Shown: in pieces, positions 1 to 7,891 of the stretch
How positions within the stretch are numbered: position 1 is the first letter of the stretch
How the letters are laid out: each line of letters starts with the position of its first letter
Assembly (NCBI GenBank): GCA_047605265.1
Contig: JASGFY010000004.1
Span: 1-64,000, forward strand
Source: Solimonas sp047605265
GTDB taxonomy: Bacteria; Pseudomonadota; Gammaproteobacteria; Nevskiales; Nevskiaceae
DNA: 64,000 nucleotides
Direction: 5' to 3'
Position numbers and translations under genes: made by a program
The notes under the pieces: model-generated
The model's input: the letters and a program-made list of their open reading frames with translations, nothing else
What the model was told of the DNA's origin: nothing
Databases searched by the model: none

Positions 1-255
1 CCGCCGCCAGCCGATGCGCGGCGCCGGCCGCCGTTGCGCCGCCGGTAGCACGGCGTACGCCCGCAAGGCGCCGTCGAGCAGCGGGCTGGCCATCTGCGCG
101 CGCACGCTGCGGTAGGCGCGGCCATGGTCGGGATGCGCGGCCAGCCAGGCCTGGAACGCCTGCGCGTGCGCCGGGCTCGCGTCGTCGTCGGCCTCCAGCC
201 ATTCGGCGGCCTGTTCGATGATGTGAGGATCGATATCTCGGGTGCTGCTGTTCAC
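1..255 (-). CDS. FecR-type anti-sigma regulator, N-terminal part (runs off window)
   Basis: The first 85 codons are present and the gene continues past base 1. It starts GTG at 255, 25 bp after the stop of the sigma factor gene upstream. The visible protein has the N-terminal FecR domain pattern (DUF4880): a helix with EQAAEWLEADDD, then FQAWLAAHPDHGRAYRSV. In this family the N-terminus sits in the cytoplasm and binds the cognate ECF sigma factor, and the periplasmic part senses a TonB-dependent receptor. The peptidoglycan-side domain and the transmembrane helix lie outside the window. The pairing with the adjacent sigma gene supports the call. Confidence 0.8.
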   Translation of the reverse strand, partial: MNSSTRDIDPHIIEQAAEWLEADDDASPAHAQAFQAWLAAHPDHGRAYRSVRAQMASPLLDGALRAYAVLPAAQRRPAPRIGWRR

Positions 256-280
256 TTGCCGTTCCTGTGCGGCCGCCCGC

Positions 281-808
281 TCAATCGTTCCAGCCGCGCG
301 CGGTCATGGCCGCGGTGACGTCGACGATCGCGCGGCTGATGTGCTTCTTGACCGCCTCGACGGACAGATCCATGGCTCTGGCGATTTCCTCGCGCGATTG
401 GTCGTGCAGGCGGCGGCGGACGAAGGCCTCGCGGCGCTGCGGCGGCATCGCCGCGAGAATCTGCTGCAGATCGGCGAAGCGCTGCGCCTGCGACTGCACG
501 TCTTCCGGCGACGGCGTGTCGGCCGCCTGCTCGACGGGCGGTTCCTCGACCGACGGGTCGCGCCGCTCGCGGTGCCAGTGGTCGACGATGACGGTCTTGG
601 CGACCTGCACCGCGTAGGCCGACGCGTTGCCGACCTTGCTGCGATCGGCGCTGCGCAGTGTGCGCAGCAGCGTCTCCTGCACGAGGTCGTCGACGGCCTG
701 ATGGTCGCTGACCTTGGCGAGGATGAAGCGCCGGATGCTCGTGCGGCTCTGCACCAGATCGCGTTCGAATGAGCCTGGAAACGTGTTTTCGTGATCGGCG
801 TTGGACAT
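281..808 (-). CDS. ECF RNA polymerase sigma factor, FecI-like
   Basis: A protein of about 175 aa with sigma-70 region 2 (AVDDLVQETLLRTLR, then VQVAKTVIVDHWHRERR) and region 4 with a helix-turn-helix (REEIARAMDLSVEAVKKHIS). Size and the adjacent FecR gene are typical of FecI-type ECF sigma factors that drive surface-signalling regulons, often iron or polymer uptake. No TonB-dependent receptor gene is visible here, so the target is unknown. I chose ATG 808 (MSNADHEN); an in-frame ATG at 874 would add 22 poorly conserved residues. It lies 153 bp downstream of the NPP1 gene on the same strand. Confidence 0.85.
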   Translation of the reverse strand: MSNADHENTFPGSFERDLVQSRTSIRRFILAKVSDHQAVDDLVQETLLRTLRSADRSKVGNASAYAVQVAKTVIVDHWHRERRDPSVEEPPVEQAADTPSPEDVQSQAQRFADLQQILAAMPPQRREAFVRRRLHDQSREEIARAMDLSVEAVKKHISRAIVDVTAAMTARGWND

Positions 809-922
809 GGAGCTGCCGGCGGCACGGTTCTGCCGGCGGCCTGTCGGGGATACCGTCGTCGAGCTTAGTCGCATCAGGTTTCAGCGATTTGAAGGCGCGC
901 ATCGAGCGTCCGCCGCCCGGTC

Positions 923-954
923 GACGCCCGGCCGGACCGCGCCGGCCGGGCGTC
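923..954 (-). terminator. GC-rich 13-bp hairpin after the NPP1 gene
   Basis: GACGCCCGGCCGG (923-935) and its exact complement (942-954) flank a 6-nt loop, a few bases past the stop of the NPP1-like gene. There is no T-run, so it is more likely an RNA-stabilising or Rho-assisted 3' end than a classical intrinsic terminator. It would also separate expression of the toxin-like gene from the sigma factor gene. Confidence 0.5.
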
Positions 955-961
955 GCGCGTC

Positions 962-1750
962 TCACTGGCTGGCTTCGACGTCGTCGTCGGTGAACGTGGG
1001 GTAGCCGTCCGGCAGTCCCTTGAGGATCTGCGCGAGGAAGCGCGTGTCGTTGACTTCGGCGTTGGCGTCGCCGTAGTCGAAGCTGTCGAGCGCCGAGCGC
1101 ATCTCGGCGTTCGTCACGCCGTCGCCGCTCATCTCGTACCAGCTGGCGATGATCGGCGTCACCCAGTAGCCGTAGTCGTTCTCCGCCGTCTCGCCGGTCT
1201 TGGCCCAGCGCATGCAGTGCGAGCCGACGCCGTCCTTGTGATAGACCGCCTTGACGTGGCCGCTCTCGGTTTCGAGATCGCCGATCGCGGACGTCGACAC
1301 GTTGCCGTGCGTGCTGTACGAGGCGTGCGTGATGGTGCCGTCCGTCGTCCACACGATCACGTATTCGAAGTCGTGCCGGTGGCCGCTCTTGACGTTCGCG
1401 ACCAGCTGGTCCTTGAGGAAGTACAGCGCGTACAGATGACCGCAGTAGCTGCTGCCGTCACTGGTCTGGCAGACGTAGCGATGGTAGGTGTTTGACGTCG
1501 TCAGGAAGGTCGACGAGCGGCAGCTGCCGCCGAGCGCGCCGGTCGGACTCAGGCCGCCGTTCTGCTCGCCGGTGCGGCTGATCGCCGCGCTCGGATAGCA
1601 GCCGTCGGTATCGAAGTCGAAGACCGGCGCGATGCTTTCGGCGTCGACGGCCGTCGGCAGCGCCTGATCGAGCGCGGCGAAATCATCCGCGTACGCCGCC
1701 GTCGACAGCGCCGCGGCGATGAGGGCACTCACAATCTGCATCTTGCACAT
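962..1750 (-). CDS. Secreted NPP1 / Nep1-like protein (necrosis-inducing family)
   Basis: About 262 aa. The N-terminus MCKMQIVSALIAAALSTAAYA is a Sec signal peptide. The mature part carries SGHRHDFEYVIVW, a one-residue variant of the NLP hallmark heptapeptide GHRHDWE (W to F). The residues known in NLP cytolysins to bind the divalent cation (His, Asp, Glu) are kept. Downstream blocks HASYSTHG, SHCMRWAKTGE and YWVTPIIASWYEM also fit the family. NLPs from plant pathogens permeabilise eudicot membranes through GIPC sphingolipids, but many bacterial and saprophyte members have no known toxicity. Start 1750 is preferred to 1762 because GGAG lies 7 nt upstream of it. Confidence 0.85.
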   Translation of the reverse strand: MCKMQIVSALIAAALSTAAYADDFAALDQALPTAVDAESIAPVFDFDTDGCYPSAAISRTGEQNGGLSPTGALGGSCRSSTFLTTSNTYHRYVCQTSDGSSYCGHLYALYFLKDQLVANVKSGHRHDFEYVIVWTTDGTITHASYSTHGNVSTSAIGDLETESGHVKAVYHKDGVGSHCMRWAKTGETAENDYGYWVTPIIASWYEMSGDGVTNAEMRSALDSFDYGDANAEVNDTRFLAQILKGLPDGYPTFTDDDVEASQ

Positions 1751-1762
1751 GAAGCTCTCCAT

Positions 1763-2009
1763 GATTTGTTGCAGCAGGATCGGGAATCGGTGTGGACGGA
1801 AATCACAGTGACGTGGCGGCGACGCCGCAGCATCCTGCGCTTCCGCAGATGAAGACTGCGGCGCGATGCGGGCGGGGACAGTGTCCCGAAAAATTCATCT
1901 TGGCCGGCTGGCGGTGAAACGGCGTGGACGCGGACTCGGGGCCGCAGGCCGGTATTGCGTCGCGCGACCCGCTAAGATTCGCCCCCGAACTTCTGCGGGG
2001 GGAGCAGTC
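1763..2009. other. Divergent intergenic region, NPP1 gene / pssA
   Basis: A 250-bp region between two divergent starts. I see no RNA gene. A TAAGAT hexamer at 1973-1978 is a possible -10 element for pssA, but no convincing -35 accompanies it. A very strong ribosome-binding site (GGGGGGAG, ending about 6 nt before 2010) fixes the pssA start. Confidence 0.4.
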
Positions 2010-2804
2010 ATGAACGAGACAAAGCCGGTGCGGCGGCGCAAGGGCATTTATCTGGTGCCGAACCTGCTGACGACCGGCACGCTGTTCGGCGGCTTCTACG
2101 CCATCGTCATGGCCATGGCGGGGTGCTTCGAGGCGGCGGTGTTCGGCATCTTCGGCGCGATGGTCGCCGACGGCCTCGACGGCCGCGTCGCGCGCCTGAC
2201 CAATACGCAGACCGATTTCGGCAAGGAATACGATTCGCTGTGCGACATGGTCGCGTTCGGCATCGCGCCGGCGATCCTGATCTACGCGTTCTCGCTGCAC
2301 GAGCTCGCCGACTATCCGTGGATCGGCGGCAAGCTCGGCTGGGTCATCGCCTTCGCGTACGCCGCCTGCGCGGCGCTGCGCCTCGCGCGCTTCAACGTGC
2401 TGGCGGCGATCGCCACGTCGAACAAGGATTTCTACGGCGTGCCGAGCCCGGCAGCGGCGGCGGTGGTGACGTTCTTCGTCTGGAGCTGCGTCGACACGAG
2501 CAAGTCCTTGTTCGCCTGGGTATCCGGCCACGTGCCGCTGGCCGGCAGCGAAGTGCTCGGCTTCGCCGCGCCGCTGACGCTGGCGGTCGCGCTGTCGATG
2601 GTGTCGAGCATCCGCTACAACAGCTTCAAGAAGCTGAACCTGAAGGCCCGGGTGCGTTTCCTGTCGCTAGCGGCGCTGATCGGCGTGTTCGCACTGGTGC
2701 TGATCGATCCGCCGCGCATCCTGTTCCTGGTGTTCTTCGCCTACGCGCTGTCCGGTCCGGCCGTCGTGCTGTGGCGGCGCGCGCGCCGCAAGCCGGCGGT
2801 GTGA
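2010..2804 (+). CDS. pssA: CDP-diacylglycerol--serine O-phosphatidyltransferase
   Basis: 264 aa, multi-pass membrane protein. It carries the CDP-alcohol phosphatidyltransferase signature DG-x2-AR-x8-G-x3-D-x3-D in full: DGLDGRVAR at residues 54-62 and GKEYDSLCD at 71-79. It makes phosphatidylserine from CDP-diacylglycerol and L-serine, the first step to phosphatidylethanolamine, in the inner membrane. At least six hydrophobic segments follow the motif. The start is set by a GGGGGGAG ribosome-binding site. It lies just upstream of the leucine leader, and pssA-leuA neighbourhood is known from several proteobacteria. Confidence 0.93.
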   Translation: MNETKPVRRRKGIYLVPNLLTTGTLFGGFYAIVMAMAGCFEAAVFGIFGAMVADGLDGRVARLTNTQTDFGKEYDSLCDMVAFGIAPAILIYAFSLHELADYPWIGGKLGWVIAFAYAACAALRLARFNVLAAIATSNKDFYGVPSPAAAAVVTFFVWSCVDTSKSLFAWVSGHVPLAGSEVLGFAAPLTLAVALSMVSSIRYNSFKKLNLKARVRFLSLAALIGVFALVLIDPPRILFLVFFAYALSGPAVVLWRRARRKPAV

Positions 2805-2858
2805 CCGGCGGCTTGAAGGGTTTTCCCGGGCCGCGAATTGGTCTACAGTTACGGCCCT

Positions 2859-2957
2859 ATGAACGGCGCCCGTCATCCTGACACCGCGAACCGCACGCTT
2901 CGTGCGGCGCCGGCGCTCGCGTTCTCGCTTCTTCTCGGTCTCGCGCTTCTGCCGTAA
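2859..2957 (+). CDS. leuL: Putative leucine leader peptide upstream of leuA
   Basis: A 32-codon ORF ending in LAFSLLLGLALLP. Eight residues are Leu, six of them in the last nine positions, and seven of the eight are CTT or CTC although leuA itself uses almost only CTG. That is the signature of a translation-sensed attenuation leader. The stop codon sits in the loop of a 6-bp hairpin (2948-2963). No ribosome-binding site precedes it, but a TACAGT hexamer at 2844-2849 would place the transcript start next to the ATG. Function is inferred from composition and position; no homology was checked. Confidence 0.6.
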   Translation: MNGARHPDTANRTLRAAPALAFSLLLGLALLP

Positions 2958-2963
2958 GGCAGA
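2948..2963 (+). promoter_or_regulatory. Hairpin at the end of the leucine leader ORF
   Basis: TCTGCC and GGCAGA pair perfectly around a GTAA tetraloop (GNRA type). The hairpin covers the last Leu and Pro codons and the stop codon, so a ribosome stalled on the Leu run would control whether it folds. A second longer-range pairing is possible between GGGGCCG (2985-2991) and CGGCCCC (3057-3063), just upstream of the leuA ribosome-binding site. I found no U-rich terminator, so control at translation initiation is as likely as transcription attenuation. Confidence 0.45.
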
Positions 2964-3079
2964 CCATTACGACCGCGCCGGTACGGGGCCGAAACCGTGC
3001 AAACCGACTCCAAGCTTCAATCCGAATCCCGCCAGGACATGTGCTGATGCCGTGTCCGGCCCCGGCCAGGAATGCCGCC

Positions 3080-4783
3080 ATGCCCATGCTGAAAGACCCG
3101 TCGACCAAGTACCGTCCGTTCAAACCCATCCATCTGCGCGACCGGCAGTGGCCGGACGCCGTGCTCACCCGCGCGCCGATCTGGCTGTCGACCGATCTTC
3201 GCGACGGCAACCAGGCGCTGATCGAGCCGATGAACGTCGAGCGCAAGCTGCGCATGTTCCGCGAGCTGATCCGCATCGGCTTCAAGGAGATCGAGATCGG
3301 CTTCCCGAGCGCCTCGCAGACCGAGTTCGATTTCGTGCGCCAGTTGATCGAGCAGAGGCTGATTCCGGACGACGTCACCATCCAGGCGCTGACGCCGGCG
3401 CGCGAGGAGCTGATCCGCCGCACCTTCGAGTCGCTGAAGGGCGCCAAGCAGGCCATCGTCCATGTCTACAACGCCGTGGCGCCGGTGATGCGCCGCGTGG
3501 TCTTCAACATGACGAAGGAGCAGGTGCTGAACGAACTGGCGGTGAAGCACGCGCGTCTGGCGCGCGAGCTGGCCGAAGCCAATCCCGGCACCGACTGGCG
3601 TTTCGAGTACTCGCCGGAAATGTTCTCCGGCACCGAGCTGGAATTCTCCAAGCAGGTCGTCGACGCCGTCGTCGAAGCGTTCGGCGCCACATCGGCGCAG
3701 CCGCTGATCGTCAACCTGCCGTCGACGGTCGAGCATTCGACGCCGAACATCTTCGCCGACATGATCGAGTGGATGCACCGCAACGTGGCGAAGCGCGAGG
3801 CCATCATCCTCTCGGTGCATCCGCACAACGATCGCGGTACCGGCACTGCCGCTGGCGAGTTCGCGCTGATGGCCGGCGCCGACCGCATCGAGGGCTGCCT
3901 GTTCGGCAACGGCGAGCGCACCGGCAACTTCGACGTCGTCAATCTGGCGCTGAACCTGTACTCGCAGGGCGTCGATCCGCAGCTGGATTTCTCGGACATC
4001 GACGAGGTGCGCCGCGTCGTCGAGTACTGCAACCAGCTGCCGGTGCATCCGCGCCATCCGTACGTGGGCGACCTGGTCTACACCTCGTTCTCCGGCTCTC
4101 ATCAGGACGCCATCAAGAAGGCGTTCGCGGCGCGCAAGGAAACGGACATCTGGGAGATGCCCTACCTGCCGCTGGACCCGAAGGATCTGGGCCGCAGCTA
4201 CGAGGCGGTGATCCGCGTCAACTCGCAGTCCGGCAAGGGCGGCATTTCGTATCTGCTCGAGCACGAATACGGCCTGGCGTTGCCGCGCCGCCTGCAGATC
4301 GAGTTCTCGCAAGTCGTGCAGGAGGCGATGGACGAGAGTGGCAAGGAGATGACGGCCGAGGACATCGGCGGCATCTTCACGCGCGAGTATTTCGACGCGC
4401 GGCAGCCGTACGGCTACGTCTCGCACCATCTGGTCGAGGACTCGACGCGCAGCGAAGTCGAGCTGGCGACCGAGATCACGGTCGACGGCCGCGCCCAGAA
4501 GCTGGCCGGCCGCGGCAATGGCCCGATCGACGCGTTCATTGCCGGTCTCTCGCAGCAGATCGGCGAGAAGGTGACGGTGGTCGACTACCACGAGCACGCG
4601 GTCACCGGCGGCGCCGATTCGGCGGCGGTGGCGTACATCGAGCTCAAGATCGGCGATGGCAAGGCGCTGTTCGGCGCGGCGCGCGATCCGAACATCGTCA
4701 CCGCGTCGCTGAAGGCGATTCTTTCCGGCGTCAACCGCGCGCTGGCGCTGCGCCGGCCGCAGGCGGAGCGCCGCGTCGCGTAA
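3080..4783 (+). CDS. leuA: 2-isopropylmalate synthase (long, LeuA type 2)
   Basis: 567 aa. It condenses acetyl-CoA with 2-oxoisovalerate, the first committed step of leucine synthesis. The catalytic TIM barrel shows STDLRDGNQALIEPM near the N-terminus and LSVHPHNDRGTGTAAGEF for metal binding. The last 130 residues form the leucine-sensing regulatory domain. The start MPMLKDPSTKYRPF matches the usual N-terminus of this class and has AGGA about 8 nt upstream; in-frame GTG 3041 and ATG 3047 are possible earlier starts. The Leu-rich leader upstream suggests leucine-responsive control. Leu BCD genes are not in the window. Confidence 0.95.
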   Translation: MPMLKDPSTKYRPFKPIHLRDRQWPDAVLTRAPIWLSTDLRDGNQALIEPMNVERKLRMFRELIRIGFKEIEIGFPSASQTEFDFVRQLIEQRLIPDDVTIQALTPAREELIRRTFESLKGAKQAIVHVYNAVAPVMRRVVFNMTKEQVLNELAVKHARLARELAEANPGTDWRFEYSPEMFSGTELEFSKQVVDAVVEAFGATSAQPLIVNLPSTVEHSTPNIFADMIEWMHRNVAKREAIILSVHPHNDRGTGTAAGEFALMAGADRIEGCLFGNGERTGNFDVVNLALNLYSQGVDPQLDFSDIDEVRRVVEYCNQLPVHPRHPYVGDLVYTSFSGSHQDAIKKAFAARKETDIWEMPYLPLDPKDLGRSYEAVIRVNSQSGKGGISYLLEHEYGLALPRRLQIEFSQVVQEAMDESGKEMTAEDIGGIFTREYFDARQPYGYVSHHLVEDSTRSEVELATEITVDGRAQKLAGRGNGPIDAFIAGLSQQIGEKVTVVDYHEHAVTGGADSAAVAYIELKIGDGKALFGAARDPNIVTASLKAILSGVNRALALRRPQAERRVA

Positions 4784-4844
4784 GTCGGCCGGAGTGGGTC
4801 TGCGCCGCTGCCGGCGCGTCGGTGTCCCCCGCTAGAATAGCCGC

Positions 4845-5693
4845 ATGGACGCCATGCGCCGGCAGCGCTATCTCAAACTTCTGGGCATCGACGCCTGGCG
4901 CCAGCGTGGCGTCGAGCCGGACGTCGTCGAAGCCGAGCCGGCCGCAGTCCTTGCGGAAGCGCCGTCTTCGCCAGCGCCTGCGGCACGGCGCGAACCTCCG
5001 CATCCGCCGTCGTCTCGTCCGCGGCCGGCGATGCGGATTGCCGAACCCGCAGTGCCCGTCCAGGTGCATGACGCGATGCCGGCCGCCGCACCGTGCAGGC
5101 CCGCCGTCGAAGTGCCGGCCGACTGGGCCGGCCTGCGCGCGACGGTCAAGGACTGCCAATCCTGCAAGCTGTGCGCGACGCGCACCCACACGGTGTTCGG
5201 CGTCGGCGCCGAGGACGCGCCGCTGATGGTCGTCGGCGAAGGGCCGGGCGCCGACGAGGACGCGCGCGGCGAGCCTTTCGTCGGCCGCGCCGGCCAGCTG
5301 CTCGACGAGATGCTCAAGGCGATTGGCCGCTCGCGGAAGAACGACGACGCGGCGTCGGCGGTGTTCATCGCCAACGTCGTCAAGTGCCGGCCGCCTGGCA
5401 ACCGCGATCCGGAAGCCGACGAGGTCGAGGCCTGCCGGCCCTATCTCGATCGCCAGATCGGACTGGTCAAGCCGAAGCTGATCGTCGCGCTCGGCCGCGT
5501 CGCCGCGCAGCGTCTGCTCAATACCGACGCACCGCTGTCGCGGTTGCGCGGACCGCTGTACCAGTACGGCCCCGACCGGACGCCGCTCCTGATCACCTAC
5601 CACCCGGCCTATCTGCTGCGCAGCCCGCGCGAGAAGGCCAAGAGTTGGGAAGACCTCAAGAAGATTCATCAATTCCTGAAGGCCCGTGCATGA
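4845..5693 (+). CDS. Type 4 uracil-DNA glycosylase (Fe-S)
   Basis: 282 aa. Residues about 25-90 are a Pro/Ala-rich linker after a short N-terminal helix; the catalytic domain follows. The four 4Fe-4S cysteines are visible (CKLC at about 107-110, then VKCRPPGNRDP and EACRPY). The uracil pocket motif is GEGPGADEDARGEPFVGRAG, and the C-terminal motif is HPAYLLR. It excises uracil from DNA in base excision repair. A -10-like TAGAAT at 4833-4838 ends six bases before the ATG with no ribosome-binding site, suggesting a leaderless message. Its stop overlaps the rimI start (ATGA). Confidence 0.92.
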   Translation: MDAMRRQRYLKLLGIDAWRQRGVEPDVVEAEPAAVLAEAPSSPAPAARREPPHPPSSRPRPAMRIAEPAVPVQVHDAMPAAAPCRPAVEVPADWAGLRATVKDCQSCKLCATRTHTVFGVGAEDAPLMVVGEGPGADEDARGEPFVGRAGQLLDEMLKAIGRSRKNDDAASAVFIANVVKCRPPGNRDPEADEVEACRPYLDRQIGLVKPKLIVALGRVAAQRLLNTDAPLSRLRGPLYQYGPDRTPLLITYHPAYLLRSPREKAKSWEDLKKIHQFLKARA

Positions 5694-6163
5694 GCGCGCA
5701 GGCGCAATCGATGTGGCGGCTGTATCCAATGCATCCCTCGCATCTGCCGCAGGTCCTGGAGATCGAGCGTGTCGCGTACACGCATCCGTGGACCGAGGGC
5801 ATCTTCAACGACTGCCTGCGCGTCGGCTACAGCGCCTGGGTCGTCACCAACACGATCGGCGAGGTGCAGGCCTACGCGCTGATGAGCATGGCGGTCGGCG
5901 AAGCGCACATCCTCAACATCTGCGTCGCGCCGGAACAGCAGCGCACGGGTCTCGCCACGTTCCTGATGAAGCATCTGCTGATGGTCGCGCGCGCCGCCGG
6001 CGTGACGCTGATGCTGCTCGAGGTGCGCAAGTCGAACAAAGGGGCGCAGAAGCTTTACGACGGCTTCGGCTTCAAGAAGATCGGCGAGCGTCGCGCGTAC
6101 TATCCGGCGGCCGACGGGCGCGAGGATGCGCTGGTGCTGGCGCTGGAACTGACCGGCGCCTGA
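5690..6163 (+). CDS. rimI: Ribosomal-protein-alanine N-acetyltransferase
   Basis: 157 aa GNAT domain. It has the acetyl-CoA loop EQQRTGLATFLM, LLEVRKSNKGAQKLYDGFGF and a C-terminal RRAYYP block typical of RimI, which acetylates the N-terminus of ribosomal protein S18. The start ATG overlaps the udg stop by four bases, so translation is coupled. The udg-rimI pair is common in this part of the Gammaproteobacteria. Confidence 0.9.
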   Translation: MSAQAQSMWRLYPMHPSHLPQVLEIERVAYTHPWTEGIFNDCLRVGYSAWVVTNTIGEVQAYALMSMAVGEAHILNICVAPEQQRTGLATFLMKHLLMVARAAGVTLMLLEVRKSNKGAQKLYDGFGFKKIGERRAYYPAADGREDALVLALELTGA

Positions 6164-6176
6164 TGGCTCAGGCCCG

Positions 6177-6290
6177 ACACAGATCTCAATCGTCAGTGCG
6201 AGGAGCACAGCGACGAAGCAATCCAGTGGCGCCGCTCGATTGCGCCGAACGGCTGGATTGCTTCACTGTGCTCGCAATCACGGATCTGTG
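6177..6290. repeat. Palindromic intergenic repeat (REP/MITE-like)
   Basis: Two arms, 6177-6226 and 6253-6290, are near inverted copies: ACAGATC, then TGCGAGGAGCACAG, then GAAGCAATCCAG, read inward from both sides. The core GAGGAGC..GACGAAGCAATCCAG is a well-known motif of dispersed intergenic repeats in many proteobacterial genomes. It sits between rimI and the MFS gene, would fold into a long stem-loop and may cap the rimI transcript. No second copy is in this window. Confidence 0.75.
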
Positions 6291-6344
6291 CCGCGATTCT
6301 TGAAACGTCCGCCACCGCCGTCTTTCGTGTCACAGGAAAACGCA

Positions 6345-7577
6345 ATGCAGAGCGATCGCCGCGCCCGCTGGTCCTGGGCCTTCTACGACTGGGCCAACTC
6401 CTCGTTCGCGACGACGGTGATGGCCGGCTTCTTTCCGCTGTTCTTCGCCAATTACTGGGCGCGCGATCTCGAGCCCGGCGCGCGCACGTTCTGGCTCGGC
6501 ATCGCCAGCTCGGCCGCCAGCGTCGTCGTCATGATCATGGCGCCGCTGCTCGGCGGGCTCGCCGACCGCAAGGGTTACAAGAAACGCTTCCTGTTCCTGG
6601 CCACGGTGCTCGGCGCCGTATCGACGGCGGCGATGTTCTGGGTCGCCGGGGGCGACTGGACCGTCGCGCTGGCGCTGTTCACGCTCGGCTCGATCGGTTT
6701 CTTCGCCGGCACCTCGTTCTACGACTCGCTGATCGTCGCCGTCGCCGAGCCGGAGCAGATGGACTTCACCTCCGGCCTCGGCTACGGCCTCGGCTATCTG
6801 GGCGGCGGCCTGCTGTTCGCGCTGAACGTCGTCATGTTCCAGAAGCCGCAACTGTTCGGCCTCGCCGACGGCGCGCAGGCGGTGCTGTGGTCGTTCCTGA
6901 TGGTCGGCGTCTGGTGGATGCTGTTCTCGCTGCCGCTGTTCCGTTGGGTACGCGAGGCGCCGATGCAGGATCAGGCGGGCTCCGACTGGCGGGCACTGGC
7001 GCGGACCTTCCGGCAGGTGCTGACCATGAAGCCGGTGCTGCTGTTCCTCGCCGCGTACTGGCTGTACATCGACGCCGTCGACACCATCATCCGCATGGCG
7101 GTTGATTACGGCGTCAAGCTCGGTTTCGAGCCGTCCGCGCTGATCAAGGCGCTGCTGATGGTGCAGTTCATCGGCTTTCCTGCGGCCGTCGCCTACGGCT
7201 GGCTCGCCGACCGTTTCGGCGCCCGGCGCATGATCTACGTCGCGCTCGTCGTCTACGGCGCCGTCACCATCGGCTCGTACTGGCTCGAAACCGAGCGGGA
7301 TTTCTACGTGCTGGCCGCCGCGATCGGCCTCGTGCAGGGCGGCATCCAGTCGCTGTCGCGCTCGTACTATGCGCGGCTGATCCCGGCCGAACAGTCCGGC
7401 CAGTTCTTCGGCTTCTACAACATGATCGGCAAGTTCTCGGCCGTGCTCGGGCCGCTGGTCGTCGGCTTCACCGCCGGCGTCGTCACGAACCAGCGCCTGC
7501 CGATCCTCACGCTGCTGCCGTTCTTCGTGATCGGCGGCTGGCTGCTGGCGAAGGTGCGAGAACCGGCACGCGTCTAG
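6345..7577 (+). CDS. MFS transporter, UMF1/Atg22-like family
   Basis: 410 aa with about 12 hydrophobic segments. The opening WAFYDWANSSFATTVMAGFF is the signature of the UMF1 subfamily of the major facilitator superfamily, whose bacterial substrates are not established (the yeast relative Atg22 exports amino acids from vacuoles). The loop motif ADRKGYKKRF between helices 2 and 3 is the MFS charged motif. ATG 6345 is chosen because AGGA lies 8 nt upstream. It stands alone between a repeat and a degenerate region. Confidence 0.85.
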   Translation: MQSDRRARWSWAFYDWANSSFATTVMAGFFPLFFANYWARDLEPGARTFWLGIASSAASVVVMIMAPLLGGLADRKGYKKRFLFLATVLGAVSTAAMFWVAGGDWTVALALFTLGSIGFFAGTSFYDSLIVAVAEPEQMDFTSGLGYGLGYLGGGLLFALNVVMFQKPQLFGLADGAQAVLWSFLMVGVWWMLFSLPLFRWVREAPMQDQAGSDWRALARTFRQVLTMKPVLLFLAAYWLYIDAVDTIIRMAVDYGVKLGFEPSALIKALLMVQFIGFPAAVAYGWLADRFGARRMIYVALVVYGAVTIGSYWLETERDFYVLAAAIGLVQGGIQSLSRSYYARLIPAEQSGQFFGFYNMIGKFSAVLGPLVVGFTAGVVTNQRLPILTLLPFFVIGGWLLAKVREPARV

Positions 7578-7662
7578 GCCCTTTTGTCCATCCGGCACGA
7601 GATGCGCATCCTGATTGCCGGACAAGCCCGTGCGCGCGATCTGATACTGATCTTCCGCCCCC

Positions 7663-7779
7663 GCTGGTAACACCCGTAATGGCAAGCGCGGGGAGGCGCT
7701 GAAGAGTGACTTCGGCGAGCTGCCGATCGAGTTGAATTTCCCCCTTCCCCAAAATGGATCGGTCAGCAAGCCGATCTGA
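7663..7779 (+). mobile_element. IS256-family transposase remnant
   Basis: One frame reads GNTRNGKRGEALKSDFGELP followed by IELNFPLPQNGSV and a stop. This aligns by eye to the N-terminal block of IS256/Mutator transposases (GNSRNGKS.KTLK.DFGELPIE.PRDR). It has no start codon, no DDE domain and no visible terminal repeats, so it is a scar of an old insertion. It lies just upstream of a toxin-antitoxin pair whose toxin is also broken. Confidence 0.6.
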
Positions 7780-7891
7780 AGCAGATGAACGGTAGCGGGA
7801 GGGGGGTATGTCAAGCTGAGATCATTGCGTTTTGCTGACGGCAGCACCGGAGCGGATAAAAATCTTCCCAGTTTCACAGTCGGGAACGCTC

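Noticed and set aside
2902..5226. A 774-codon frame over leuA.
   Set aside because: Out of phase with leuA and Arg/Pro-rich; no domain.
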